Shown here one piece after another: positions 7,909 through 15,167 of a stretch of DNA of 17,393 nt. The DNA comes from Methylococcaceae bacterium (GTDB lineage: Bacteria; Pseudomonadota; Gammaproteobacteria; Methylococcales; Methylomonadaceae). The position numbers were made by a program, and so were the translations under genes. A model generated the notes under the pieces. It was not told the DNA's origin. It saw only the letters and a list, made by a program, of their open reading frames with translations, and made no database searches. The first letter of the stretch is position 1. Each line of letters starts with the position of its first letter. The stretch is taken from the NCBI GenBank assembly GCA_005779525.1, contig SXIZ01000288.1, positions 1-17,393 on the forward strand, written 5' to 3'.

Positions 7909-10305
7909 ATGTCTAATTTGTCAAAACTTCCACCTTCAGCACTTAAACTCAGCGTAGATTTAGCTGAATTACCTTGGCCACCTGCAGTCTCTAGGCACGA
8001 TACCCGGATTTTGGGACAACAGCGTGCGCAGACGGCCTTAGAATTTGGCGTCGCCATGCCCACCCCCGGATACAATATATATGTGAAAGGGGACTCGGGT
8101 ACCGGACGCTTAAGTATGATTCGGCAATATTTAGAAGCGCATGCCAAAACCCTGGAACCGCCGCCGACCTACGCTTACGTCGAAAATTTTGATAATCCGC
8201 GCGAGCCGTTAGCACTGGAGTTACCTGCTGGCATGGGGCAACACTTCTCCAAAGCGATTGAAAAAATGTGCGATGATTTACTCGCCACTTTTCCGGCAGC
8301 GTTCGAAAGTCCGACCTATCAGCAGAAAAAAGGCGTGATAGATCGTCAATTTAATCAACTGTATAACAAAGCGATCGAGCTGGTCGAAGCCAAAGCAGCG
8401 GATTTAGGCATAGCGTTATTTCGTGAAAACGATAGCATCAATTTTTCACCGATTATTGATAACAAAGCCATTGATGACGATGAATTCAGCTTACTTCCTC
8501 AAAGCGAACGCGATGCGTTTCATAAACAAGTCGAAGCCTTAGAAGAATATTTAAGTGATGCGTTAATCGAATTACCGCAATGGCGACGCAATCTGGTAGA
8601 AAAAACCCGCGAATTGGATAATGAAACTATCGATACCGCGATTGCGCCATTATTTCATGCGCTGAATGAACAGTTTGAATCGATTGATGATGTCGTGAGC
8701 TATTTATCATTAATCAAAGATAACCTCAGCTCGACCATTATCGATTATTTATTGACCAATCGCTCGATGGAGGCGCGGGACAATAATGCCAAACGGGTTT
8801 TCTTAACCGAATTATATTTACCCAATCTGATGATCGATCACAAGGCCGATTTGGGCGCACCTGTGGTCTTTGAGCAGCATCCTACCTATCAGAATTTGTT
8901 CGGACGGATTGAGTATGTCAATGAGCAAGGCTCATTAGTGACCAATTTCAGACGCATTTGTCCAGGCGCGTTACATAAAGCCAACGGCGGCTATTTAATA
9001 ATCGATGCGGAAAAATTAATCAATTATCCTTTGGTCTGGGAAGGCTTAAAACGGGCTTTAAAAGGGGGACGGGTAGAGATTGATTCGCCGTATGCGGATT
9101 TTGGCATCAATACCATGACCCTGAAACCCGAGGTGATTCCGCTCAATATTAAAATTATTTTGGTTGGCTCAGAAGAAATTTACTATCTCTTACACGAGCT
9201 GGACAGTGAATTTAATGAAATGTTCCATATTCTTGCCGACTTTGATAGCTATATCCGCCGAGACCCGGTGAGCATGCAGCAGTTTGCAGAATTAATGTAT
9301 CGGCAAGCGCAAGATGCAAATACGCTGCCGTTAACCCGTTGCGCTGCGGAACGCTTAATTGAACACAGTTGTTGGTTGTCCGAGCACCAACACCGCTTAT
9401 CTGCTCGCATCAACGATTCTTTAGAGCTGATTGGCGAAGCTAATTTGTTATGTCAACAATCGCAGCAAACGCAAATCGATAAAGCCGCGATAGAACACGC
9501 TTTAATGGCGCGGGATGCACGCAACGGCAGAATTTCGGAGAACATACTCGAAGAAATGCTGGATGGTACCATCTTAATTGATACTGACGGTTTCGCCATC
9601 GGCAAAATCAATGGCCTGACGGTGTTAGAGATCGGCAACAGCAGTTTTGGGGCGCCCGCGCGGATTACCACGACTGTCTATCCCGGCTCGCGCGGTATTG
9701 TGGATATTGAACGCGAAGCCGAATTAGGACAGTCAATTCACTCTAAAGGGGTACTGATTTTGACGGGCTACTTAGGGCATTGTTATGCGCAATTATTCCC
9801 GTTAGCGATTTCTGCCAGCATTGCCATGGAACAATCCTATGGCTATATCGACGGCGATAGTGCGTCATTGGCCGAACTGTGTTGTTTGATTTCAGCCCTG
9901 ACGCGCACTCCGATAAATCAAAGTTTTGCGGTCACGGGTTCGATAAATCAATACGGTGAAGTGCAGGCGATTGGTGGCGTCAATGAAAAAATTGAAGGCT
10001 TTTTTCGCTTGTGTCAAGCACGTGGTTTAACCGGGGATCAAGCAGTCATTATTCCTAAAGCTAATGTCCGTAATCTTATGCTGAAGCAGGATGTGATTGA
10101 TGCCGTTGCTGCTGGTTTATTTGCGGTCTACAGTGTTGCAACCGTCGATGAAACCTTGACGTTACTGACGGGCTTAGAGGCGGGAGTGATGCAAGAAGAT
10201 GGCAGTTATCCTGAAGAGACCCTTAATTTCAAAGCCATTTGTCGCTTAAAAGAAATCGCCGATATTGCCCAAGAAGCCGACAAAGACGAGGCAGAAACTG
10301 GATAA
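7909..10305 (+). CDS. Lon-like AAA+ ATP-dependent protease
   Basis: A 798-residue soluble member of the Lon-like family related to YcbZ and LonB, distinct from housekeeping LonA because it lacks the LonA N-terminal domain. The P-loop KGDSGTGR (60-67) carries Arg where most AAA+ proteins have Lys, as is often seen in this subgroup. A long helical insertion follows (about 120-300), then NGGYLIIDAE (359-368) as the Walker B-like segment. The C-terminal peptidase domain has the Ser/Lys dyad: S651 in IDGDSAS and K694 in GGVNEKIEG. It probably degrades or remodels cytosolic proteins; the substrate is unknown. AGGG lies only one base from the ATG at 7909, so the ribosome site is poor, but the N-terminus matches the family. 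It diverges from the ATP-grasp/alpha-E operon. Confidence 0.88.
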   Translation: MSNLSKLPPSALKLSVDLAELPWPPAVSRHDTRILGQQRAQTALEFGVAMPTPGYNIYVKGDSGTGRLSMIRQYLEAHAKTLEPPPTYAYVENFDNPREPLALELPAGMGQHFSKAIEKMCDDLLATFPAAFESPTYQQKKGVIDRQFNQLYNKAIELVEAKAADLGIALFRENDSINFSPIIDNKAIDDDEFSLLPQSERDAFHKQVEALEEYLSDALIELPQWRRNLVEKTRELDNETIDTAIAPLFHALNEQFESIDDVVSYLSLIKDNLSSTIIDYLLTNRSMEARDNNAKRVFLTELYLPNLMIDHKADLGAPVVFEQHPTYQNLFGRIEYVNEQGSLVTNFRRICPGALHKANGGYLIIDAEKLINYPLVWEGLKRALKGGRVEIDSPYADFGINTMTLKPEVIPLNIKIILVGSEEIYYLLHELDSEFNEMFHILADFDSYIRRDPVSMQQFAELMYRQAQDANTLPLTRCAAERLIEHSCWLSEHQHRLSARINDSLELIGEANLLCQQSQQTQIDKAAIEHALMARDARNGRISENILEEMLDGTILIDTDGFAIGKINGLTVLEIGNSSFGAPARITTTVYPGSRGIVDIEREAELGQSIHSKGVLILTGYLGHCYAQLFPLAISASIAMEQSYGYIDGDSASLAELCCLISALTRTPINQSFAVTGSINQYGEVQAIGGVNEKIEGFFRLCQARGLTGDQAVIIPKANVRNLMLKQDVIDAVAAGLFAVYSVATVDETLTLLTGLEAGVMQEDGSYPEETLNFKAICRLKEIADIAQEADKDEAETG

Positions 10306-10322
10306 GCTTGCAAATTGGCGAG

Positions 10323-10454
10323 AAAAGCAGCGCCGAATTTTTGCTTTTTTGAGGGCCGCGTTATGCAACAGAATATGCTAAAATCTGCGGCCTTTCAGTT
10401 CTTAATAGCACCTAAGAACTTGAAAAATGACTATTAAGTCTGCTAACTACAGAC
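10323..10454 (+). repeat. Run of four hairpins between the Lon-like and pfp genes
   Basis: Successive inverted repeats are AAAAGCA (10323-10329)/TGCTTTT (10342-10348), GGCCGC (10354-10359)/GCGGCC (10387-10392), AGTTCTTA (10397-10404)/TAAGAACT (10413-10420) and GTCTG (10438-10442)/CAGAC (10450-10454). The first ends in a T-run and probably terminates the Lon-like transcript. The rest may belong to a pfp leader or be remnants of regulatory sites. A possible -10 box, TATAAA, follows at 10458-10463 without a good -35. Confidence 0.45.
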
Positions 10455-10503
10455 ACCTATAAAAAACCATTTTATCCTTAACTTTCAAAAAGACAGCTTA
10501 ATT

Positions 10504-11733
10504 ATGAGTAAACCCAAAAAAGTCGCGATTCTAACTGCAGGTGGCTTGGCACCTTGTTTAAATTCAGCCATCGGTAGCTTGATCGAACGTTATACAGAAA
10601 TTGATCCAAGCATCGAAATTATTTGTTACCGCAGTGGTTACAAAGGTTTGTTACTGGGTGACTACTACACTGTTACGCCTGAAGTCCGTGCAAAAGCTGG
10701 ATTGTTGCACCGCTTTGGGGGCTCGTTAATCGGTAATAGCCGCGTCAAATTAACCAACGTTAAAGACTGTGTGAAACGTGGTTTAGTACAAGAAGGTCAA
10801 GACCCACAAAAAGTCGCTGCGGATCAATTAGTAAAAGACGGCGTCGATGTCTTACACACTATTGGTGGCGACGACACCAATACTGCAGCAGCGGACTTAG
10901 CAGCATTCTTAGCCAGCAATAACTATGGTTTAACCGTGATCGGTTTACCTAAAACCGTCGACAACGACGTGTTCCCGATTAAACAATCTTTGGGTGCTTG
11001 GACCGCGGCTGAACAAGGTGCGCGTTACTTCTGGAATGTGGTTGCAGAGAACAACGCCAACCCACGCATGTTAATCGTGCATGAAGTCATGGGCCGTAGC
11101 TGTGGTTGGTTAACGGCAGCGACTGCCGCAGAATACCGTAAATTATTAGACCGCGCAGAATGGTTACCTGAATTAGGTTTAGATCGTAATGCGTTCGAAG
11201 TCCACGGTATCTTTGTACCCGAAATGAATATCGACATCGCTGCAGAAGCCAAACGCTTAAGCGCTGTGATGGACAAAGTTGACTGCGTCAACATTTTTGT
11301 CTCTGAAGGTGCAGGCGTGGAGTCTATCGTAGCTGAAATGCAAGCTAAAGGCCAAGAAGTGCCGCGCGATGCTTTCGGTCACGTGAAATTAGACGCGGTT
11401 AATCCCGGTAAATGGTTTGGTGAACAATTTGCACAAATGTTGGGCGCAGAAAAAACCTTGGTGCAAAAATCAGGATACTTCGCCAGAGCAGCAGCCTCGA
11501 ATGTTGAAGATATTCGTTTGATTAAATCCTGCGCGGATTTAGCCGTAGAATGCGCGTTACGTCGTGAACCAGGCGTGATTGGTCATGACGAAGATCAAGG
11601 CAATATATTGCGTGCTATCGAGTTTCCACGTATCAAAGGTGGTAAACCGTTTGATATCGATGCCCCTTGGTTTAATGAAACCTTAGCCGCGATTGGTCAA
11701 ACTAAAGGTTCAAAAGTAAGCGTCGCGCACTAA
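10504..11733 (+). CDS. pfp: Pyrophosphate-dependent 6-phosphofructokinase
   Basis: A 409-residue phosphofructokinase that reversibly phosphorylates fructose 6-phosphate to fructose 1,6-bisphosphate using PPi. The PPi preference is read from GGDDTN (121-126), where D124 replaces the Gly of ATP-dependent enzymes, and PKTVDND (149-155), where K150 occupies the second specificity position. D153 of TVDND is the expected catalytic base. MGRSCGW (196-202) contacts the sugar phosphate. The length fits the class used in place of ATP-PFK by methanotrophs, where such enzymes also act on sedoheptulose 7-phosphate; this second activity is not shown by the sequence. The gene appears monocistronic, bounded by hairpins on both sides. 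The ATG at 10504 lies nine residues before the first conserved motif. Confidence 0.93.
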   Translation: MSKPKKVAILTAGGLAPCLNSAIGSLIERYTEIDPSIEIICYRSGYKGLLLGDYYTVTPEVRAKAGLLHRFGGSLIGNSRVKLTNVKDCVKRGLVQEGQDPQKVAADQLVKDGVDVLHTIGGDDTNTAAADLAAFLASNNYGLTVIGLPKTVDNDVFPIKQSLGAWTAAEQGARYFWNVVAENNANPRMLIVHEVMGRSCGWLTAATAAEYRKLLDRAEWLPELGLDRNAFEVHGIFVPEMNIDIAAEAKRLSAVMDKVDCVNIFVSEGAGVESIVAEMQAKGQEVPRDAFGHVKLDAVNPGKWFGEQFAQMLGAEKTLVQKSGYFARAAASNVEDIRLIKSCADLAVECALRREPGVIGHDEDQGNILRAIEFPRIKGGKPFDIDAPWFNETLAAIGQTKGSKVSVAH

Positions 11734-11761
11734 CACTAGCTAGAAATTATTAGCTTTGCTT

Positions 11762-11800
11762 AGGCTTTTAGTCTGCTGTCTAACCACAGACTAAAAGCCT
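11762..11800 (+). terminator. Long perfect stem-loop after pfp
   Basis: AGGCTTTTAGTCTG (11762-11775) and CAGACTAAAAGCCT (11787-11800) form a perfect 14-base stem with an 11-base loop, starting 28 bases after the pfp stop. Only GTTT follows, so the T-tract is weak, but the stem is strong and could act in either direction. Confidence 0.65.
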
Positions 11801-12182
11801 GTTTAGCGGCTAGCTTAAGATTATTGTTGATAGTTGCAAAAACTATGCGGAAAATAATTTTGGATTGTGGAAGAATGATGTTGGGATGTAGGTATTCTGC
11901 TTTAGCGTTGAATTTGAGCAGGTGGTTGGGGTTTGGCTTGTGGGATAGCTTATGGTTTGGTTTGATAGGGTTGAGTGTCTTGTTACGGCCCGTTGCGGTC
12001 TATCATCTCATCTAATTCAATAGCAGCTATTGGTTCATTACCCGCCGTTAATGCTTATTTCTGACCATATACGAAAAGAGGCATCACGCTCTGATAAATA
12101 ATCGTGTCAATGAAAATTTGGCGGCAAATTATAATTATCTATCTGGGTTTTTATTCTAGATTTTGAAATAAAGGAGTTAAAT
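11801..12182. other. Stretch without a convincing gene
   Basis: A 63-codon frame beginning with TTG at 11824 lacks a ribosome site and recognisable homology, so it is not called. On the minus strand a frame is open for 79 codons from 11999 down to a TAA at 11762-11760, but it starts right after a stop codon and has no ATG. Bases 11850-11990 are strikingly rich in G and T on the plus strand. A degenerate gene fragment or dispersed repeat is possible. From about 12016 the sequence becomes AT-rich and leads into the promoter of the next gene. Confidence 0.4.
12130..12135 (+). promoter_or_regulatory. Candidate -10 box for the OLD-family gene
   Basis: A perfect TATAAT lies 47 bases before the TTG start. 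The sequence at the matching -35 position is TCAATG, a poor match; TGTCAA lies at an over-long 19-base spacing. Confidence 0.3.
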
Positions 12183-13949
12183 TTGTCTGACATAAGGATT
12201 AGTTCTATAAAATTTACGAATTTTAAAGCATTGAGTAATTATTCGGTCAGCTTGAGTGAGACTAATATCTTAGTTGGACCGAACAATGCTGGTAAGTCAA
12301 CCATAATTAGTGCATTTAGAATTTTGGATGTTGCGCTACGAAAAGCTAGAAGACTTAAGGCTGAGAGAGTCCCATTGCCAAATGGAAGTACAGGCTTTGG
12401 ACACAAGGTACCTGAACAACAAATCAGTGTATCGCTTGAAAATGTTGCAACGGACTACAACGGCGAAAACAGCAAAATAGAATTTAGGTTAACTAACCGC
12501 AACAAGCTTTTCTTGTTTTTTCCAAATGAAGGTGGCTGTATTCTTCACTGGGAGAATGAGGGCTCTACTGTTATCACTCCTAGTAAATTCAACGCTGCTT
12601 TCCCAATAAACATACAGGTAGTTCCTGTTTTAGGTCCACTTGAGCATTAAGAAGCCTATGTAAATGAAGAAACTGTTAAGAACTCCCTAAATTCTCATAG
12701 GGCATGCAGGCATTTTAGAAACTATTGGCATTACTTTCGAGAAGGGTGGACCAAATTTGCCGAAATGATATCGTCTACTTGGCCTGGGATGAATATTAGC
12801 AGACCTGAGCTAGATATTCCAAATCGAAAGCTTTGTATGTTCGTTTCAGAAGAAAGAATTGATAGAGAACTTTATTGGGCTGGTTTCGGATTTCAAATCT
12901 GGTGTCAGTTGCTAACCCACTTATCTCGATCAAGCGATGCAAGCATCGTGGTTATTGATGAACCAGAGATTTACCTACACCCAGACGTGCAGCGTCAGTT
13001 ACTTGGCATTCTTAGAGGAATTGATGCGGATGTCTTAATCGCAACACATTCAGTAGAAATCATGGGGGAAGCCGATCCTTCTGAAATACTTCTGATAAAT
13101 AAAAGTAGCAGATCTGCAAAACGATTGAAAGATATTGAAGGAGTACAGGTTGCTATCGAATCATTAGGTTCAACACAGAATGTCACTCTTACTCATCTAG
13201 CGAGAACCAAGAAAATTCTGTTTGTAGAGGGTATGAGTGACTATAAATCAGTCAGGCGGTTTGCGAAAAACTTAGGTTTTCATGACTTAGCATCGGGAAA
13301 CGACCTAACCGCGTTTGAATCCGGTGGCTTCTCTTCATGGGAGAAGATTAAGTCGTTTGCATGGGGTGTTAAAAAAACGATCGATGCAAACATGAAACTT
13401 TTTGCAATTTATGATAAGGATTATTACTGTCAGGAAGAAATTGACGGTATTTTAGATGGTTTAAAGGCTGAGTTAACTCATGCCCACATCCATCAGCGAA
13501 AAGAAATGGAAAACTACTTATTGGTAATTCCTGTACTTGAGCGAGTCTTGGCTAAGCAGATTGAAAGTAGAAGGCGAAGATTTGGTGATACTGTAAATGT
13601 TAAAATAAGTATTTGTTCATATTTGGAAAAAATAACAAGTGATTTAAAGCTTGATGCTCAATCACAATATATTGCAAAACGCATCAGTCATTACCAAGGA
13701 AATAGCACAGATATTGGTACCGTAAGTAGGCAGGCTATTGAAATATTTGATAGCTTATGGGTAGATATCAACACTCGAATGGAGATTGTACCCGGCAAAA
13801 CAACAATTAGGTTACTTAGAAATGCTATTCAGGAGGATTACAAGGTTAACCTCACCGATTTTCAAGTTATCGACGAATTTGAAAAGGACGAAATACCACA
13901 TGATTTAATTGAACTAATTGAACAGCTTGAGTTGTTTCGTACAAGTTAG
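12183..13949 (+). pseudogene. OLD-family ATPase/TOPRIM nuclease gene with one in-frame stop
   Basis: Two open frames (12183-12650 and 12765-13949) lie in the same reading frame, separated only by a TAA at 12648-12650 (codon 156). The 38 codons between that stop and the downstream ATG at 12765 remain protein-like, so this is a single nonsense change in a gene of about 588 codons. Reconstructed positions: Walker A GPNNAGKST at 32-40, Walker B IVVIDEPE at about 255-262, H-loop ATHS at about 287-290. A TOPRIM domain follows with FVEGMSDYK (Glu about 349) and AIYDKD (Asp about 411 and 413). Such ATPase-TOPRIM nucleases are often anti-phage or mobile-element proteins. The start is TTG with AAGGAG six bases upstream. 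The stop separates Walker A from Walker B, so neither half should be an active ATPase. AGA/ATA codons and low GC suggest transfer. Confidence 0.85.
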
Positions 13950-13975
13950 CCCTCAAAAATCCCACACTTGAACCC

Positions 13976-13994
13976 GGCGCGCCAGATGCGCGCC
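13976..13994. terminator. GC-rich hairpin after the OLD-family gene
   Basis: GGCGCGC (13976-13982) and GCGCGCC (13988-13994) form a perfect seven-base stem with a CAGAT loop, 27 bases after the stop codon. No T-run follows, so it may equally be part of the adjacent repeat. Confidence 0.45.
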
Positions 13995-14021
13995 GAAAGA
14001 TATATTCAGTGACTGAGCGCG

Positions 14022-14109
14022 GCGGGATTTGCAACCCCGCTGCACCCATTATGTAATGGATAATGATGGTGATTGACACAAAACATTACGAACGAGATTG
14101 CAAATCCCG
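14022..14109. repeat. Inverted pair of palindromic repeat units (MITE- or REP-like)
   Basis: CGGGATTTGCAA (14023-14034) is repeated exactly in inverse orientation as TTGCAAATCCCG (14098-14109). The left copy is itself a hairpin, GCGGG (14022-14026) with CCCGC (14036-14040). The unit therefore reads as a short palindrome present twice head to head around about 60 bases of AT-rich sequence. It sits between the broken OLD gene and the toxin gene. A dispersed non-coding repeat or miniature element is the best guess. Confidence 0.5.
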
Positions 14110-14144
14110 TCCAGCAATACTGCTTTAAATAAATGATGCCTCAA

Positions 14145-14561
14145 TCATTTCCCATGCAATTGCCAAAAATCTGCTGGCGTAATGATTGGATAATATACCG
14201 ATAAAGCCAGTAAATCTTTGTCTCCCGTAACCAGATATTTAGCATTTGCGGCTAAGAATGTTCCAAGAACGGGTTGGTCTGCTTTATCACGTAGTATGGG
14301 GTCAGAAATTTGGATTGGCTCAACTAGGTCCGCGAGAAACGCCAAGCTATCGACAAAATCCCGAATTTCCATATTCGACCAGCCAAGGCGGTGATTAAGC
14401 CTTGGAAGCACGCGATGCAATTCATCCAAAATATATTCAGAAAGGATAACTTCTATGCTTCCATTTCGCCATGCGGAGACTATTTTTCCTGGTATGGAGC
14501 TTGGGTATGCGGTTCCAGAGAGTAAAACGTTGGTATCAAGGACAATACAAATTTGCGACAT
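14145..14561 (-). CDS. PIN-domain toxin of a type II toxin-antitoxin pair
   Basis: A 138-residue PIN-domain protein of the putative-toxin family COG1569. It should be a metal-dependent RNase whose target is not evident. Expected acidic residues are visible: D9 in VLDTNVLLSG, E47 in LDELHRVL, D95 in DKADQPVL, and D114/D116 in VTGDKDLLAL. The length is typical. The start codon lies nine bases after the antitoxin stop, so the two genes are co-transcribed with the antitoxin first. No clear Shine-Dalgarno precedes the toxin ATG, which fits coupled, low translation of the toxin. Confidence 0.88.
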   Translation of the reverse strand: MSQICIVLDTNVLLSGTAYPSSIPGKIVSAWRNGSIEVILSEYILDELHRVLPRLNHRLGWSNMEIRDFVDSLAFLADLVEPIQISDPILRDKADQPVLGTFLAANAKYLVTGDKDLLALSVYYPIITPADFWQLHGK

Positions 14562-14570
14562 TGCTGGATT

Positions 14571-14840
14571 TTAAGAATTCCTAGTGTCTGAGACAATAGC
14601 GTCAATTTCATTTAAGCCTTCTTCTTGCGGAACATTTGCATAAGCATCTGTTATTTCTTGACTTAGCGAATCAAATCTTTTTTTAAAGCGACATATCCGA
14701 TCAAATAAAGGTGCATCAACCAATGCAGCGACAGCTTTACCATCTTTTTTAATCACAATTGAGTCATGCCGATATTGGACTTGATTTAACATTTCTCCTA
14801 GATTTTGCCGGAAAGTAACTGCATTAATTTCATTAATCAT
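14571..14840 (-). CDS. Phd/YefM-family antitoxin
   Basis: An 89-residue antitoxin. The N-terminal half INEINAVTFRQNLGEMLNQV and IVIKKDGKAVAALVD is typical of the Phd/YefM DNA-binding fold. The acidic C-terminal part (about 50-89) would wrap the PIN toxin. The ATG at 14840 has a strong AGGAGG (14847-14852 on the minus strand) six bases upstream, much better than that of the toxin, consistent with antitoxin excess. It is likely to repress its own promoter at the adjacent AT-rich palindrome. Confidence 0.88.
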   Translation of the reverse strand: MINEINAVTFRQNLGEMLNQVQYRHDSIVIKKDGKAVAALVDAPLFDRICRFKKRFDSLSQEITDAYANVPQEEGLNEIDAIVSDTRNS

Positions 14841-14868
14841 GGTAATCCTCCTACTTTTAGCTTACTTC

Positions 14869-14897
14869 ATATTGATTATTATGGTTAATAATGTCAA
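14869..14897 (-). promoter_or_regulatory. Toxin-antitoxin promoter with overlapping palindrome
   Basis: Read on the minus strand, TTGACA (14897-14892) is a perfect -35, followed after 17 bases by CAATAT (14874-14869) as a weak -10, 28 bases before the antitoxin start. The region 14872-14897 is an imperfect palindrome flanked by TTGA/TCAA, a plausible site for antitoxin autorepression. Confidence 0.5.
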
Positions 14898-15122
14898 TGG
14901 TAACTTGAATATTATTTTTTAGATTTAGGCCGCTTATGCGTTGTTGAGGTGCATTTTACAATTTTAATCCTTACGGCATCTTTTCGCTGGTCACCTTGAA
15001 AAATGGCAATTCCCACCTCGACAGACAACAACTGAATTTAACCAGCAAAGCACTTTACCTAAACAACAGCTGAACAACAAAAATTAGTACGAATCAAATC
15101 CCCCGGTTTACAGGGACTAGAT

Positions 15123-15128
15123 TATAAT
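15123..15128 (+). promoter_or_regulatory. Candidate -10 box for the hox operon
   Basis: A perfect TATAAT lies 39 bases before the hoxF start. The -35 position (15100-15105) is C-rich and unlike the consensus, suggesting an activator-dependent promoter if this box is used. No sigma-54 -24/-12 pair was recognised. Confidence 0.3.
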
Positions 15129-15167
15129 TACTTTTGATAATGTTTTTGGCGAGTCCATGGAGATACG

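Larger units (their letters stand above)
14841..15167. other. Intergenic region between the antitoxin and hoxF
   Basis: No gene is seen. It holds the toxin-antitoxin promoter on the left and the hoxF promoter on the right. In between, TGTTGAGGTG (14942-14951) and CACCTCGACA (15014-15023) form an inverted repeat with one mismatch over ten bases, spanning 82 bases. It could bound a miniature element, but no target-site duplication is visible. Confidence 0.45.

Noticed and set aside
11824..12015. A 63-codon plus-strand frame starting with TTG
   Set aside because: No ribosome site, no recognisable domain, and G/T-skewed composition; it is better described as part of a non-coding or degenerate stretch.
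12648..12650. Possible recoding (selenocysteine or pyrrolysine) at the in-frame stop of the OLD-family gene
   Set aside because: The codon is TAA, not TGA or TAG, and no stimulatory hairpin is obvious just downstream.
13950..14144. Possible CRISPR array in the repeat region after the OLD-family gene
   Set aside because: Only two repeat copies, in inverted rather than direct orientation, with no regular spacers and no cas genes.
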